DNA of 64,000 nucleotides from Russula earlei (taxonomy: Eukaryota > Basidiomycota > Agaricomycetes > Russulales > Russulaceae). The position numbers were made by a program, and so were the translations under genes. Positions 53,740-64,000 of this stretch are shown piece after piece (positions within the stretch are counted from its first letter, which is position 1; every line of letters begins with the position of its first letter). The stretch covers positions 62,001 through 126,000 of the forward strand of contig JAGFNK010000104.1 in the NCBI GenBank assembly GCA_025769875.1, read 5' to 3'. The notes beneath the pieces were generated by a model. That model was given only the letters and a program-made list of their open reading frames with translations, was not told the origin of the DNA and ran no database searches.

Positions 53740-56700
53740 TTACTCGTAACACAAAATAAACATCTTCCCCTGTCGCACCGACAATATCACGACACCCTTG
53801 CTCTGGTCCAGGTTGATATCATTCACCTCGTGAAGGTCTAGCTCCTCCGGAATCGCCAATGTCCGTACCGTGCCCTCCATTTCGAACGGACCGCCACCTC
53901 CGCCAATCCCGCTCCACACAGCGTGGCCTTCACCCTCCAGCCGCACACCGGGAAATGACACGAACCGGAGACGCTTCTGCCTCCGCTTGTACGGCTCCTC
54001 TTCCTCCTCGTTGTCCGCTGTCCGTACGTGTTCTAGCCACACCGCGTGCCCGAAGTCGGCCGCGAATAGAGGGCGCTGTCGTGGAGGGACCTCGGCCGTG
54101 AGGTCGTCCTCCGTCACCGGGTCCGACACACAGACAACCTCGAACGGAACGCTCACGCACCACATCCGCATCATCGCGTCACTCGCATCCATCTCGGCGT
54201 TCGACGTACTCAGCGGCACCGAAAAGTAATGTTGCGCGAGCACGTAGTCCATCGTCACGTGTGTATGCTGGTGATGTTGCGAGAAAAGCACCACTGAGCT
54301 GCGGAGTCGTGGGATAGAAGGAAGTGTTGGCCACCATTGCCGAACAATGTCCACACTCTCTGGGTACCACAGCCGATCACTCCATGGATTTGGTGGGTTG
54401 TTCACGTGAGCAGGCAATGTGGGGTCTTCAACCTGGGGAACGATGATGGGATGGATCTGGTTGCCTGAGCCCGCAATAAGGGAATCTTGGACGATCGGTT
54501 GCCGAAAGGGAAGAATATATGACTCGGGTGGCAATACAGGGAATATGAACCCTCGAGATATCGACCGCGTAGGCTCCAGCCTCGTGGTTATCCGTGGTAC
54601 AAATGAGGGTGATGGATTCGACACAGTGACGTGTTGCGAAAGCACAGATAGGGGGAAAAAATGCTGGCACGCGAAGGTCGCCTCTTCCAAATGTATCACA
54701 ATTGAACCATCGCACAGGATACATGCCCACTTTGACGAATGAGTCTGTGAAACAAACACGACCGATGAGTCTATCAGGCCGGAATTCATGTCATATGGTA
54801 GTTCACTAACCCATTGGATAGCCGTATCTACAAACACATATTCTTCCTTGTTCCAGTCCAATAGCACGTACAGACCGATGCTGTTGAATCGACTTATCCA
54901 CATCAATCCTGCCAGCAAGCGTGCTTCTGGTTCCAGCGTGAACACATTCAAAAAGACCCCTAGCGTCTTGAACGATCGCAGGGTGGAGAAATACGGATTA
55001 AGTTGCTCGTCTGAGTTAGATGTCTGCTCTGGGAAGTGGATTTGGATGAGTTCGAATTGCATAACCTTCTCATCGTCCCTAGAACGAAGTATTTAAACCT
55101 GATATAAGGCATCACAAAGCCACTAGAGAAGCGAATGAGACAAGAATCGAAGACTCACTTTCCCCTCAGGGCCTTCGCCATCGTAAAATATATGGTTCGT
55201 CGTTCAATCTCAACTCGACACTTCCACAATTCCCATCGTTCTCCATGGTTCCATTCGGCGATGTCAATATCCCGATGTACATCCCAGCAAACAACCTTGC
55301 CGCTCTTCGTCGCGCAAATCGTGTAACCTCCCGTAATTGGGGAGAGCCAATCTACCTCTTCGTCTGGAGGAGTCCTGGCAACCTTGTACCAGTATTTCGA
55401 CTTTATTCCCCTCGTTGCAATCCCGTCAACGGGTTCTTCGCCTTTGGGTAAAAACGCGTTCAACGCCGGTCGCGGCGTGCGCGTGAGCCAACCTCGTTCT
55501 AGCCGCGCGGCATGATTCACTACTTCGATAAGTTGATCCGTAGAAAGATCGGAAATATGATTGAAACCGCAAAGAGGGAGCGCACGGCATCGCCTAAGCA
55601 GGCTGGCCGCCAACTCCCGATATACCGGGCGGGTGCGTATCGCGTATCGGAGGTGCTTGCACGTCTGCGGAGGGCATCATTCGGAATTGTGCATCACTGG
55701 AGTGATGAAAAAACGACGATTACGCACCAATTGAAGAGCATAGATATCTGCGAGATCGAGATGCTGTGCGATGGATAGCAAGAGATCATACGGTATATTT
55801 TGTAGCGAGGGCACCAGCATGATTGTTGAAGGAATCCATCCTCGTTCACGGAGTTCAATGACATCCTGAGAAAGTGTGTCAAGCAGTGCTGGACGAGGAC
55901 GTGACCGAAGGGATTGTAGTACTGACTTGGAGCATAAACGTCACGCGCGCGTTGACGTTTTTGTTCTTCGTCAATTCTCGCATACGAGAAAAGTACACAT
56001 CGAGGTCAGCCCGAGAATTTTGCGTATCGAGGAGACAGCCGGCTGTTGTCAAAAGCTTGCACAGGCTTTCGATCTCCTCGTCTTCAGGGCTTCCGAGGAA
56101 CTTCTTGATGCATGAGTGTATGATACGTTCTGTCAGCATCTGCAGTTTGAAGAGCTCTCCAATGACATGGATGAGACCCAATCTACGACGTTTTGCTTTG
56201 GCCACGGTGTAAGAATCCTCGGAATAGAAGTCAGACCCTTCGCCTCTGGTCTTCAATTTGGCCTTTTTGATGGCCGTGACTTGGGTTGTCCTTGTCGCGG
56301 CAGCGACAGCAGTTGTCTCCTTATCGACCCACCCACGCTCGAAATCCTCCTGGCAGCGGTTAACCAGATATTCCCGGAACAGTTGGCCAACAGCGAATGG
56401 CTCGCCCGCAGCATTCCTAATTCCGTCGTCTTGTATGTTGTGACTAATTTGTTCCATCATCTTGCGACACAGGCGAGCGTATAACTCAGAAAGGGTCGCA
56501 ACATCGGTGACCGCCTCGAAAACGAGGTTGATGACTTGCCTCAACGTCCGTCCGTCCTTCTCCCTCTCTGATTTATTCGCCCATGTGATGATTTGGTCTG
56601 AGATGGAGTCGAAGCGCACCATAGTGAGCTTATTCAGCAATCCCCTGACCTTCTGCTCGCCGTAAAGGCCCAAACCATTGCGACGTGTGCTAGTCGCCAC

Positions 56701-58088
56701 CCAACGATTCGCAGACGCTTTTAGTGGAGCAACAGGCTCCTTAGAGAAGCCATCACTAGAAGCCAGCCCTGTGGGACTGGTTCTTCCAACGACCGTTGCG
56801 CGGTCTGATTCGTTAGCATTGTGCTTGCTGGGCGCACAGTCATGCACCGTATCGTTTGGGCTATTTGGCCTTGCCATCGCAAGGAGGCTGTTACCGAATG
56901 AAACGCCACCGACAGAGGTGAAACGTCCGGAGGAGGCGAGAAAATGTTTTTCGCTCGACATGTTCATTGTCGAGGTCGAAAACTGGCCTATCTGGAATCC
57001 GCTACCGGCGCTATTGCGATCAACAGATGCCGACCGAGGGCTACCGAGCAGGTACATCATGGTTGATGATTGTCTTCCATCAGGGCCACGAGACTTGTCG
57101 CTCGGTTCTGGCCTGTAGACTTCCGGCAGCGGGAGCGTATAGGGTTCCTCCTTATAATAGTTCAGAAATTGCAAACGGAAGACGGAGTCAGCACTCACAC
57201 CATGTTCACCATCACCTTCTTTCTTTGAAGCTTGTTTCAGGACCACGGGTAATGGCGACTGTCCGACAGCACCTCTCTGCAGGATGGCTGGAGGGACAGC
57301 AACACCCTCAGCTGCATCGGCGTGCAACCTTGCCTGCGCAGCTTCGACGCGGAGTGGGATCTCGTCTACGTCAACTTGAAGCGCAGGATGGCGGATATCT
57401 TCCCGCACAGTGTTCACCAGTACTACATCCTTAATATCCATCTGGCTTGCCTCGTCCAGGCTAAGAGGCGCTCTTCGTTGGCACAGCGCTGACAAAGCAG
57501 GAACCACCCAATCTCTGACAGAATATGCACGCGCAAGCAAGAGCTGGTCATGTGGTGTTGGTGGCATCATATAACTCAAGGCCCACTTGCGGAGCGAAGG
57601 AAAGGCCCAAAGGGTGGAGAGGTGGAGTACAGATTTCCACTGTTCATATGAGAGATCTATCTCCCCGAAATTTCTGTATGCATAAACGCGTTGATAAACA
57701 ATCTGATGAACAGTAGATCATAACACTTACTCGGAATATAGGACAAATAGGAAGGCCTCGAAGTCTTTGCATTTGACGTCGTTAAGTGATATGGTCGGAG
57801 GGAGGGCTTCATAGTCACTGGCATCGAGCCGGGCAAATTGGGCAGAGAAGTGTTCCGAGCCACGAGAGAAGAGATATCGATGGACGCAGAAGAGTATGCC
57901 ATCAACCTGCATGTCATCTAATCAATGAATCCAGTGAGCACACCACCATCAAGACCACGCACCAAAAAGGTGACATTTCCATCATCGAAGAAGTATTTGC
58001 TGTGTCGAACGACTGCATCGTTCACGCTGGCAGATGCTGAACCACCACCACGACTTGGCTCATTCGCCAAGGAATTCTTTCCGTCCAT
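53740..58088 (-). CDS. BTB - MIF4G - F-box fusion copy 4 (open frame, native start lost)
   Basis: Exons on the minus strand are 58088-57963, 57906-57731, 57673-55927, 55865-55728, 55664-55159, 55078-54811 and 54744-53740, 1321 aa if the in-frame ATG at 58088 (MDGKNSLAN) is used. The phases close throughout, so BTB, MIF4G (GLLNKLTMVRFDSISDQ ... LGLIHVIGELFKLQ) and F-box (MLVPSLQNIPYDLLL) are one frame. The eIF4G tail DVIELRERGWIPSTI again bridges the intron 55926-55866 to the F-box. The 5' end is cut: homology with the other copies stops near 58156, removing the native ATG, uORF and promoter; an in-frame TGA lies upstream. Expression would need a new promoter. Conservation of the frame in spite of this suggests the loss is recent. 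Confidence 0.78.
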
Positions 58089-58156
58089 CCGGGACTCGAC
58101 GGCGGAATGATGAGTTTCAATATCTGGTGACGTCTGGAGTATTTTGAGGGTAATGT

Positions 58157-58595
58157 TGCATCAGGAAAACTCCAGTTTGCGAATTGGGTTCCCATTCCTG
58201 CGAATTCCCACGAAATATTGGGAATTGAGCTTCTATGGTGGAAAGTCATGAAATATCCCAGAAAGCTACTTCTTCCAAGGGAATTTCCTGTCATCCCCAA
58301 TGGATTTGGATTGCTTAAAGGGACTGATTTTCAAGCTCAAGTATGTTATTTTAAGCACTTGGAACAAGTATTTACACAGAAGGTATCACACAGATCTAGC
58401 ACATTACTTGATTTCCACTCTTTTGGCAACAGGTGTACACTATGGTGGATCAGTTCAATGGGCACATGCTTGCCTGCTGTTCTCCCCATACACCATGTTT
58501 CAAAATTTTGTATAGAAGGTGATTTGGTTCAGGAGATGGCTTGAATGGTGTGAACCACTCCACATGCACGAGACATTCAGCAGGTTTGTGGCCCA
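58157..58595. other. Unidentified 440-bp segment between two truncated gene copies
   Basis: It replaces the 5' end of fusion copy 4 on one side and truncates an F-box copy on the other. A plus-strand frame (58218-58544, 108 codons) is open but matches nothing known to me. The sequence is less GC-rich than the genes. It may be part of a transposon or a host gene moved with the duplication. Confidence 0.45.
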
Positions 58596-58876
58596 TTCAC
58601 GTTGAAGAGTTGATCCGTAGAAAGATCGGAAATATGATTGAAACCGTAAAGAGGGAGCGCACGGCATCGCCTAAATAGACTGGCCGCCAACACCCGAGCG
58701 AGTGCGGATTACATATCGGAGGTGCTTGCATGTCTGCGGGAGGGCATCCTTCGAAACTGCGTCTGGAGTGGTGAAAAAATGAAGATTACGCACTAATCGA
58801 AGAGCATGAATGCCTGCGAGGTTGAGATGGAGAACAAGAGGTCATACGGTATATTTTGTAGCGAGGGCACTGACAT
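58596..58876 (-). pseudogene. F-box gene fragment (copy 11)
   Basis: From ATG 58876 (MSVPSLQNIPYDLLF) through intron 1 into exon 2, ending at 58596 in the segment for STDQL. It carries the same 10-base loss in the F-box as the fragment at 42888-43285. It stands divergent from the intact fusion gene at 59263, as the remains of a stand-alone partner. Confidence 0.8.
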
Positions 58877-59262
58877 GATTGTCGAATATAATTAGCACGT
58901 GGATCTTTGGTACGTGAAGCTGTGAGGTGACGGTGGCCATTGAGAATGAAAGGCAGAAGAAAAGGGAATGGGTGGTAGAGAGACCGCTCCTAGGATTTTA
59001 GCGTCCGGCCACCGACTGCGAGGTGGGTGCATCATTGTTTCGCCCATTGAATAAGTGTGCCCATCTGTCGTCTGTCGTCCTTGTCCCGTGTGATGATGAG
59101 GCATGAGAGCGATTCCAATCATCCCGCTTACGTCCTCAATGTGTGTGGTCGGACATCCAAACGAAGCCCTATGCTTGCGTTACGATGTGTGAAGGCTTTG
59201 GGCGCTACTATCATATCTGGAAGGATTGGACATGCGTGTATCTGTATCTGTTCCCTCCTCTC
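58877..59262. promoter_or_regulatory. Two-way intergenic region (unit E), with uORF at 59232-59273
   Basis: A shortened version of 43286-43711 and 16413-16881. The uORF (MRVSVSVPSSHDD, stop TGA) begins 31 nt before the ATG at 59263. Confidence 0.55.
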
Positions 59263-62200
59263 ATGACGACTGAGACAATGTCTCCTCCAGAAGGTGGCGG
59301 GCACATCGTCTTGCCCGTCCCTTCAACATTACCCTCAATACTCCAGAAGACATCACCGGATATTCAGGAATCTCTTCACCTCGTCGAGTCCCGGATTGAG
59401 GGAAAGAATTTCTTGGCGAATGAGCCAAGTGGTGGTGGTGGTGGTGGATCAAGATCTGTCAGCGTGAACGATGCAGCCGTGCGACACAGCAAATACTTCT
59501 TCGATGATGGAAATGTCACCTTTTTGGTGCGTGGTCTTGATGGTGGTGTGCACACTGGATTCATTGCTCATGCAGATTGACGGCATACTCTTCTGCGTCC
59601 ACCGATATCTTTTCTCTCGTGGCTCGGAACACTTCTCTGCCCGATTTTCCCGACTCGAAGTCCGTGACCACGACCATGAAGCCCTCCCTCCGACCATATC
59701 ACTTGACGACGTCAAATGCAAAGACTTCGAGGCCTTCCTGTCTGTCCTATATCCCGAGTAAGTGCTCTGATCTACTGTTCATCAGATTGTTTATCAACGC
59801 GTTTTTGCATGCAGAAATTTCGGGGAGATAGATCTCTCATATGAACAGTGGAAATCTGTACTCCACCTCTCCACCCTTTGGGCCTTTCCTTTGCTCCGCA
59901 AGTGGGCCTTGAGTTATATGATGCCACCAACACCACATGACCAGCTCTTGCTTGCGCGTGCATATTCTGTCAGAGATTGGGTGGTTCCTGCTTTGTCAGC
60001 GCTGTGCCAACGAAGAGCGCCTCTTAGCCTGGACGAGGCAAGCCAGATGGATATCAAGGATGTAGTACTGGTGAACACTGTGCGGGAAGATATCCGCCAT
60101 CCTGCGCTTCAAGTTGACGTAGACGAGATCCCACTCCGCGTCGAAGCTGCGCAGGCAAGGATACATGCCGATGCAGCTGAGGGTGTTGCTGTCCCTCCAG
60201 GAGTCCTGCAGAGAGGAGCGGTCGGAAAGTCGCCATCACCCGTAGTCCTGAACCAAGTTTCTTCGAAGAAAGAAGATGATAGCAAACATGGTGTGAGTGC
60301 TGATTCCGTCTTCCGTTTGCGATTTCTGAACCTCTACAAGGAGGAACCCTATACGCTCCCGCTGCCTGAAGTTAACAGGCCAGAACCGAGCGACAAGTCT
60401 CATGGCTCTGGTAGCAGTCAGTCATCAGGCATGATGTCTATGCTCGGTAACACTCGATCGGCATCTGTTGATTGCAATAGCGCCGGTAGCGGATTCCAGA
60501 TAGGCCAGTTTTCGACCTCGGCAATGAAGATGTCGAGCGAAAAACATTTTCTCGCCTCCTCCGGACGTTTCACCTCTGTCGGTGGCGTTTCACTCGGTAA
60601 CAGCCTCTTTGCGATGGCAAGGCCAAATAGCCCAAACGATACGGTGCATGACTGTACGCCCAGCAAGCACAATGCTAACGAATCAGACCGCGCAACGGTC
60701 GTTGGAAGGGCCAGTCCCATAGGTCTGGCTTCTAATAATGGTTTCCATGAGGAACCTGTTGCCCCACTAAACGCGTCTGCGAATTATTGGGTGGCGACTA
60801 GCACACGTCGCAATGGTTTGGACCTTTACGGCGAGCAGAAGGTCAGGGGATTGCTGAATAAGCTCACTATGGTGCGCTTCGACTCCATCTCAGACCAAAT
60901 CATCACATGGGCGAATAAATCAGAGAGGGAGAAGGACGGACGGACGTTGAGGCAAGTCATCAACCTCGTTTTCGAGGCGGTCACCGATGTCGCGACCCTT
61001 CCTGAGTTATACGCTCGCCTGTGTCGCAAGATGATGGAACAAATTAGTCACAACATACAAGACGACGGAATTAGGAATGCTGCGGGCGAGCCATTCGCTG
61101 GTGGTCAACTGTTCCGGGAATATCTGGTTAACCGCTGCCAGGAGGATTTCGAGCGTGGGTGGGTCGATAAGGAGACAACTGCTGTCGCTGCCGCGACAAG
61201 GACAACCCAAGTCACGGCCATCAAAAAGGCCAAATTGAAGACCAGAGGCGAAGGGTCTGACTTCTATTCCGAGGATTCTTACACCGTGGCCAAAGCAAAA
61301 CGTCGTAGATTGGGTCTCATCCATGTCATTGGAGAGCTCTTCAAACTGCAGATGCTGACAGAACGTATCATACACTCATGCATCAAGAAGTTTCTCGGAA
61401 GCCCTGAGGACGAGGAGATCGAAAACCTGTGCAAGCTTTTGACAACAGCCGGCTGTCTCCTCGATACGCAAAATTCTCGGGCTGACCTCGATGTGTACTT
61501 TTCTCGTATGCGAGAATTGACGAAGAACAAAAACGTCAACGCGCGCATGACGTTTATGCTCCAAGTCAGTACTACAATCATTTCGGTCACGTCCTCGTCC
61601 AGCACTGCTTGACACACTTTCTCAGGATGTCATTGAACTCCGTGAACGAGGATGGATTCCTTCAACAATCATGCCAGTGCCCTCGCTACAAAATATACCG
61701 TATGATCTCTTGCTATCCATCGCACAACATCTCGATCTCGCAGATATCTATGCGCTTCAATTGGTGCGTAGTCGTCGTTTTTTCATCACTCCAGTGATGC
61801 ACAATTCCGAATGATGCCCTCCTCAGACGTGCAAGCACCTCCGATACGCGATACGCACCCGCCCGGTATATCGGGAGTTGGCGGTCAGCCTACTTAGGCG
61901 ATGCCGTGCGCTCCCTCTTCACGGTTTCAATCATATTTCCGATCTTTCTACGGATCAACTTGTCGAAGTAGTGAATCATGCCGCGCGGCTAGAACGAGGT
62001 TGGCTCACGCGCACGCCGCGACCGGCGTTGAACGCGTTTGTACCCAAAGGCGAAGAAGCCGTCGACGGGATTGCAAAGTCTTCCGCGAGGAATTGGGGAA
62101 TCAAGTCAAAATACTGGTACAATGTTGCTAGGACGCCTCCAGATGAAGAGGTAGATTGGCTCTGCCCAATTACCGCACGTTACACGATTTATGCGACGAA

Positions 62201-63703
62201 GAGTGGCAAGGCAGTTTGCTGGGACGTACATCGGGATATTGGCATCACCGAATGGAACCATGGAGAACAATCGGAGTTGCGTATACGTCGAATCGAGCTT
62301 GAACGACGAATCGTATATTTTACGATGGCGAAGGCCCTGAGGGGAAAGTGAGTCTTCGACTCTTGTCCTTTTCACTTTCTCTAGTCGTTTTGTGATGTCT
62401 TATATCGGTTTTGAATGCTTCGTTCTAGGGATGATGAGAAGGTTACGCAATTCGAACTCATCCGAATCCACTTCCCAGAACAAACATCTGACTCAGACGA
62501 GCAACTTGATCCGTCTTTCTCCACCCTGCGATCGTTCCAGACGCTAGGGATCGTTATGAACGTGTTCACGCTGGATCCAGAAGCACGCTTACTAGCAGCA
62601 TTCGTGTGGATAAGTCGATTCAACAGCATCGGTCTGTACGTGCTATTGGACTGGAACAAGGAAGAATATGTGTTTGTAGATACGGCCATCCAATGGGTGA
62701 GTGAACTTCCATCTGACATGGATCTCGGCCTGATAGACTGATCGATTGCGTTTCACAGACTGATACGTTAAATTTGACATGTATCCTGTGCGATGGTTCA
62801 ATTGTGATCCATTCGGAAGAGGAGTCCTTCGCATGTCAGCATTTTTTCCCCTTATCTGTCCTTTCGCAACACGTCACTGTGTCTAATCCATCACCCTCGT
62901 TTGTACCACGGATAACCACGAGGCTGGAGCCTACACGATCGATAACTCGAGGTTTCATATTTCCCGTATTGCCACCCGACTCATACGTCCGTCCCTTCCG
63001 CCAACCGATCGTCCCTGGCCCAGGCAACCAGATTCATCCGATCATCGTTCCCCAGGTCGAAGACGTCACATTACCTACTGACCTGAACAACCCACCGAAT
63101 CCATGGAATTCTCAGCTGTGGTACCCGGAGAGGGTGCGCTTTGTTCGGCAATGGTGGCCAACACTCCCTTCTATCCCACGACTCAGCTGTTCAGTGATGC
63201 TTCTCGTGCAACATCACCCGCATACACTCATGACGAAGTACGTGCTCGCGCAACATTACTTCACGGTGCCGCTGAGCACGTCGAATTCCGAGACGAATGG
63301 GAGCGACGCGACGATGCGGATGTGGTACGTGAGCGTTCCGTTCGAGGTTGTCTGTGCGTCGGACCAGTACCCTCTATTCGCGGCCGACTTCGGGCATGCG
63401 GTGTGGTTGGAACACGCGGACGAGGAGGAGGAGGAGGAGCTGTTCGGGCGCAGGCAGAAGCGTCTCCGGTTCGTGTCGTTTCCCGGTGTGCGGCTGGAGG
63501 GTGAAGGCCACGCTGTGCGGAGCGGGATTGGCGGAGGTGGCGGTCCCGATGGAACGTTCGAGATGGAGGGCACGGTGCGGACTTTGGCCATTCCGGAGGA
63601 GCTGGACCTTCACGAGGTGAATGAGATCAACCTGGACCAGAGCCAGGGTGTAGTGATATTATCTGTGCGACAGGGGAAGATGTTTATTTTGAGTTACGAG
63701 TAA
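59263..63703 (+). CDS. BTB - eIF4G/MIF4G - F-box fusion protein, copy 5 (intact, 1355 aa)
   Basis: Exons are 59263-59526, 59576-59757, 59815-61564, 61626-61763, 61827-62347, 62429-62696 and 62759-63703; all phases close. BTB starts at YFFDDGNVTFL; exon 2 begins IDGILFCVHRYLF and is two codons longer than in relatives (RDHDHEA). The eIF4G-like linker (FRLRFLNLYKEE, SSEKHF, ASANYWVA) leads to MIF4G (GLLNKLTMVRFDSISDQ to MFMLQ). The intron 61565-61625 (donor GTCAGT) joins MLQ to DVIELRERGWIPSTI and then MPVPSLQNIPYDLLL, the F-box. Intron 3 of the F-box part (62697-62758) has stops (TGA at 62739-62741), so this copy proves it is an intron. The tail is about 20 codons shorter than in copy 1. With copy 1 it is one of two copies with no visible lesion. 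Confidence 0.85.
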
Positions 63704-64000
63704 CTGTTCTGCTCCTGCTTGTTTGTATCCTGGATCTCGCTTCGTTAATTTAGCTAGGCATCTTGTGGCGAAATGTATGTCGGAAATTTGGGAGGCCATT
63801 ATAATGCGATTATAATCTCATTAGATGACCTCCCAATTTCCGACAATCACGTCGCCCGTTTCTGTTATGTGAACGACGAAGTATGTCGTATATCCCGCGT
63901 GGCCACAGACGATATTTGATCATGGCAGTCTTATACGTGAAAATCATCGCCTTTAGTCCCATACTACTATACTTAGTACTTGGTAGCCCCGTTCAAGTAA
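63704..64000. other. 3' flank of fusion copy 5 with MITE 2 inside
   Basis: Shared 3' flank (CTCGCTTCGTTAATTTAGCT, then after the MITE GTGGCCACAGACGATATTTG), as at 53560-53700 in inverse orientation. No gene to the window end. Confidence 0.5.
63778..63845. mobile_element. MITE 2: 68-bp element with ~22-bp inverted ends
   Basis: TGTCGGAAATTTGGGAGGCC at the left and GACCTCCCAATTTCCGACA at the right are inverse copies with one small gap. The core agrees with MITE 1 (GAAA-TTGGGAGG). It lies 74 bp after the stop codon of fusion copy 5. Confidence 0.82.

Noticed and set aside
58218..58544. 108-codon frame as a gene
   Set aside because: No known domain, placed at a rearrangement break, and other frames of similar size overlap it.
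1..64000. CRISPR arrays, bacterial operons or phage genes
   Set aside because: No spaced direct repeats of that type; spliced genes and LTR elements show a eukaryotic nuclear context.

Overview
The window reads as nuclear DNA of a filamentous basidiomycete, most likely an Agaricomycete. Spliceable introns are 47-81 nt with GT-AG (once GC-AG) ends. The genes belong to families typical of mushroom genomes (BTB/POZ and F-box expansions, a fungal INO1), and the spaces between them are filled with Copia and Gypsy LTRs, small TIR elements and fragments of captured host genes. Taxonomy is inferred from gene character only.

Layout. 0-13 kb holds an F-box gene running off the left edge (-), the inositol-3-phosphate synthase gene INO1 (+), a simple BTB/POZ gene (+), a decayed MIF4G scrap, a small one-helix membrane protein gene (+) and a decayed F-box gene (-). 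14.4-21.4 kb and 31.5-38.5 kb hold two copies of one 7-kb unit: a stand-alone F-box gene on the minus strand, a near-identical ~465-bp two-way intergenic region, and a plus-strand reading frame that runs BTB - eIF4G central region with MIF4G - F-box - long C-terminal domain. 42.9-48.2 kb is a third, degraded unit. 53.7-58.1 kb (-) and 58.6-63.7 kb (+) are two more fusion genes arranged head to head. Between the units lie a nested Gypsy/Copia cluster (22-31 kb), a solo-LTR and SWIM-protein graveyard (38.6-42.9 kb), and MITE and solo-LTR ground (48.2-53.5 kb).

Main discovery. Five loci carry a chimeric gene that joins a BTB domain (usual role: CUL3 adaptor), a segment of translation factor eIF4G from its eIF4E-binding region to the end of MIF4G (the eIF4A-binding fold), and an F-box (usual role: SKP1/CUL1 adaptor) with a long tail. 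The splice junction between MIF4G and F-box keeps eIF4G residues on both sides and places the F-box methionine in frame 15 codons later. Two copies are open from end to end (16882-21367, 1367 aa; 59263-63703, 1355 aa). One is open but has lost its native start (58088-53740). Two have a single-base frameshift in the BTB/MIF4G half with an open F-box half. An overlapping 13-14 codon uORF sits 31 nt before the start in the four copies that keep their 5' end. The simple BTB gene at 5835-7274 and the MIF4G scrap at 8650-8800 look like clues to how the chimera arose.

How the genes may work together (inference): the paired loci would produce a stand-alone F-box protein and a BTB-MIF4G-F-box protein from one shared promoter region, linking ubiquitin ligase recruitment with a translation-initiation scaffold. 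Inverted copies could also give double-stranded RNA or gene conversion. INO1 and the small membrane protein gene are ordinary neighbours.
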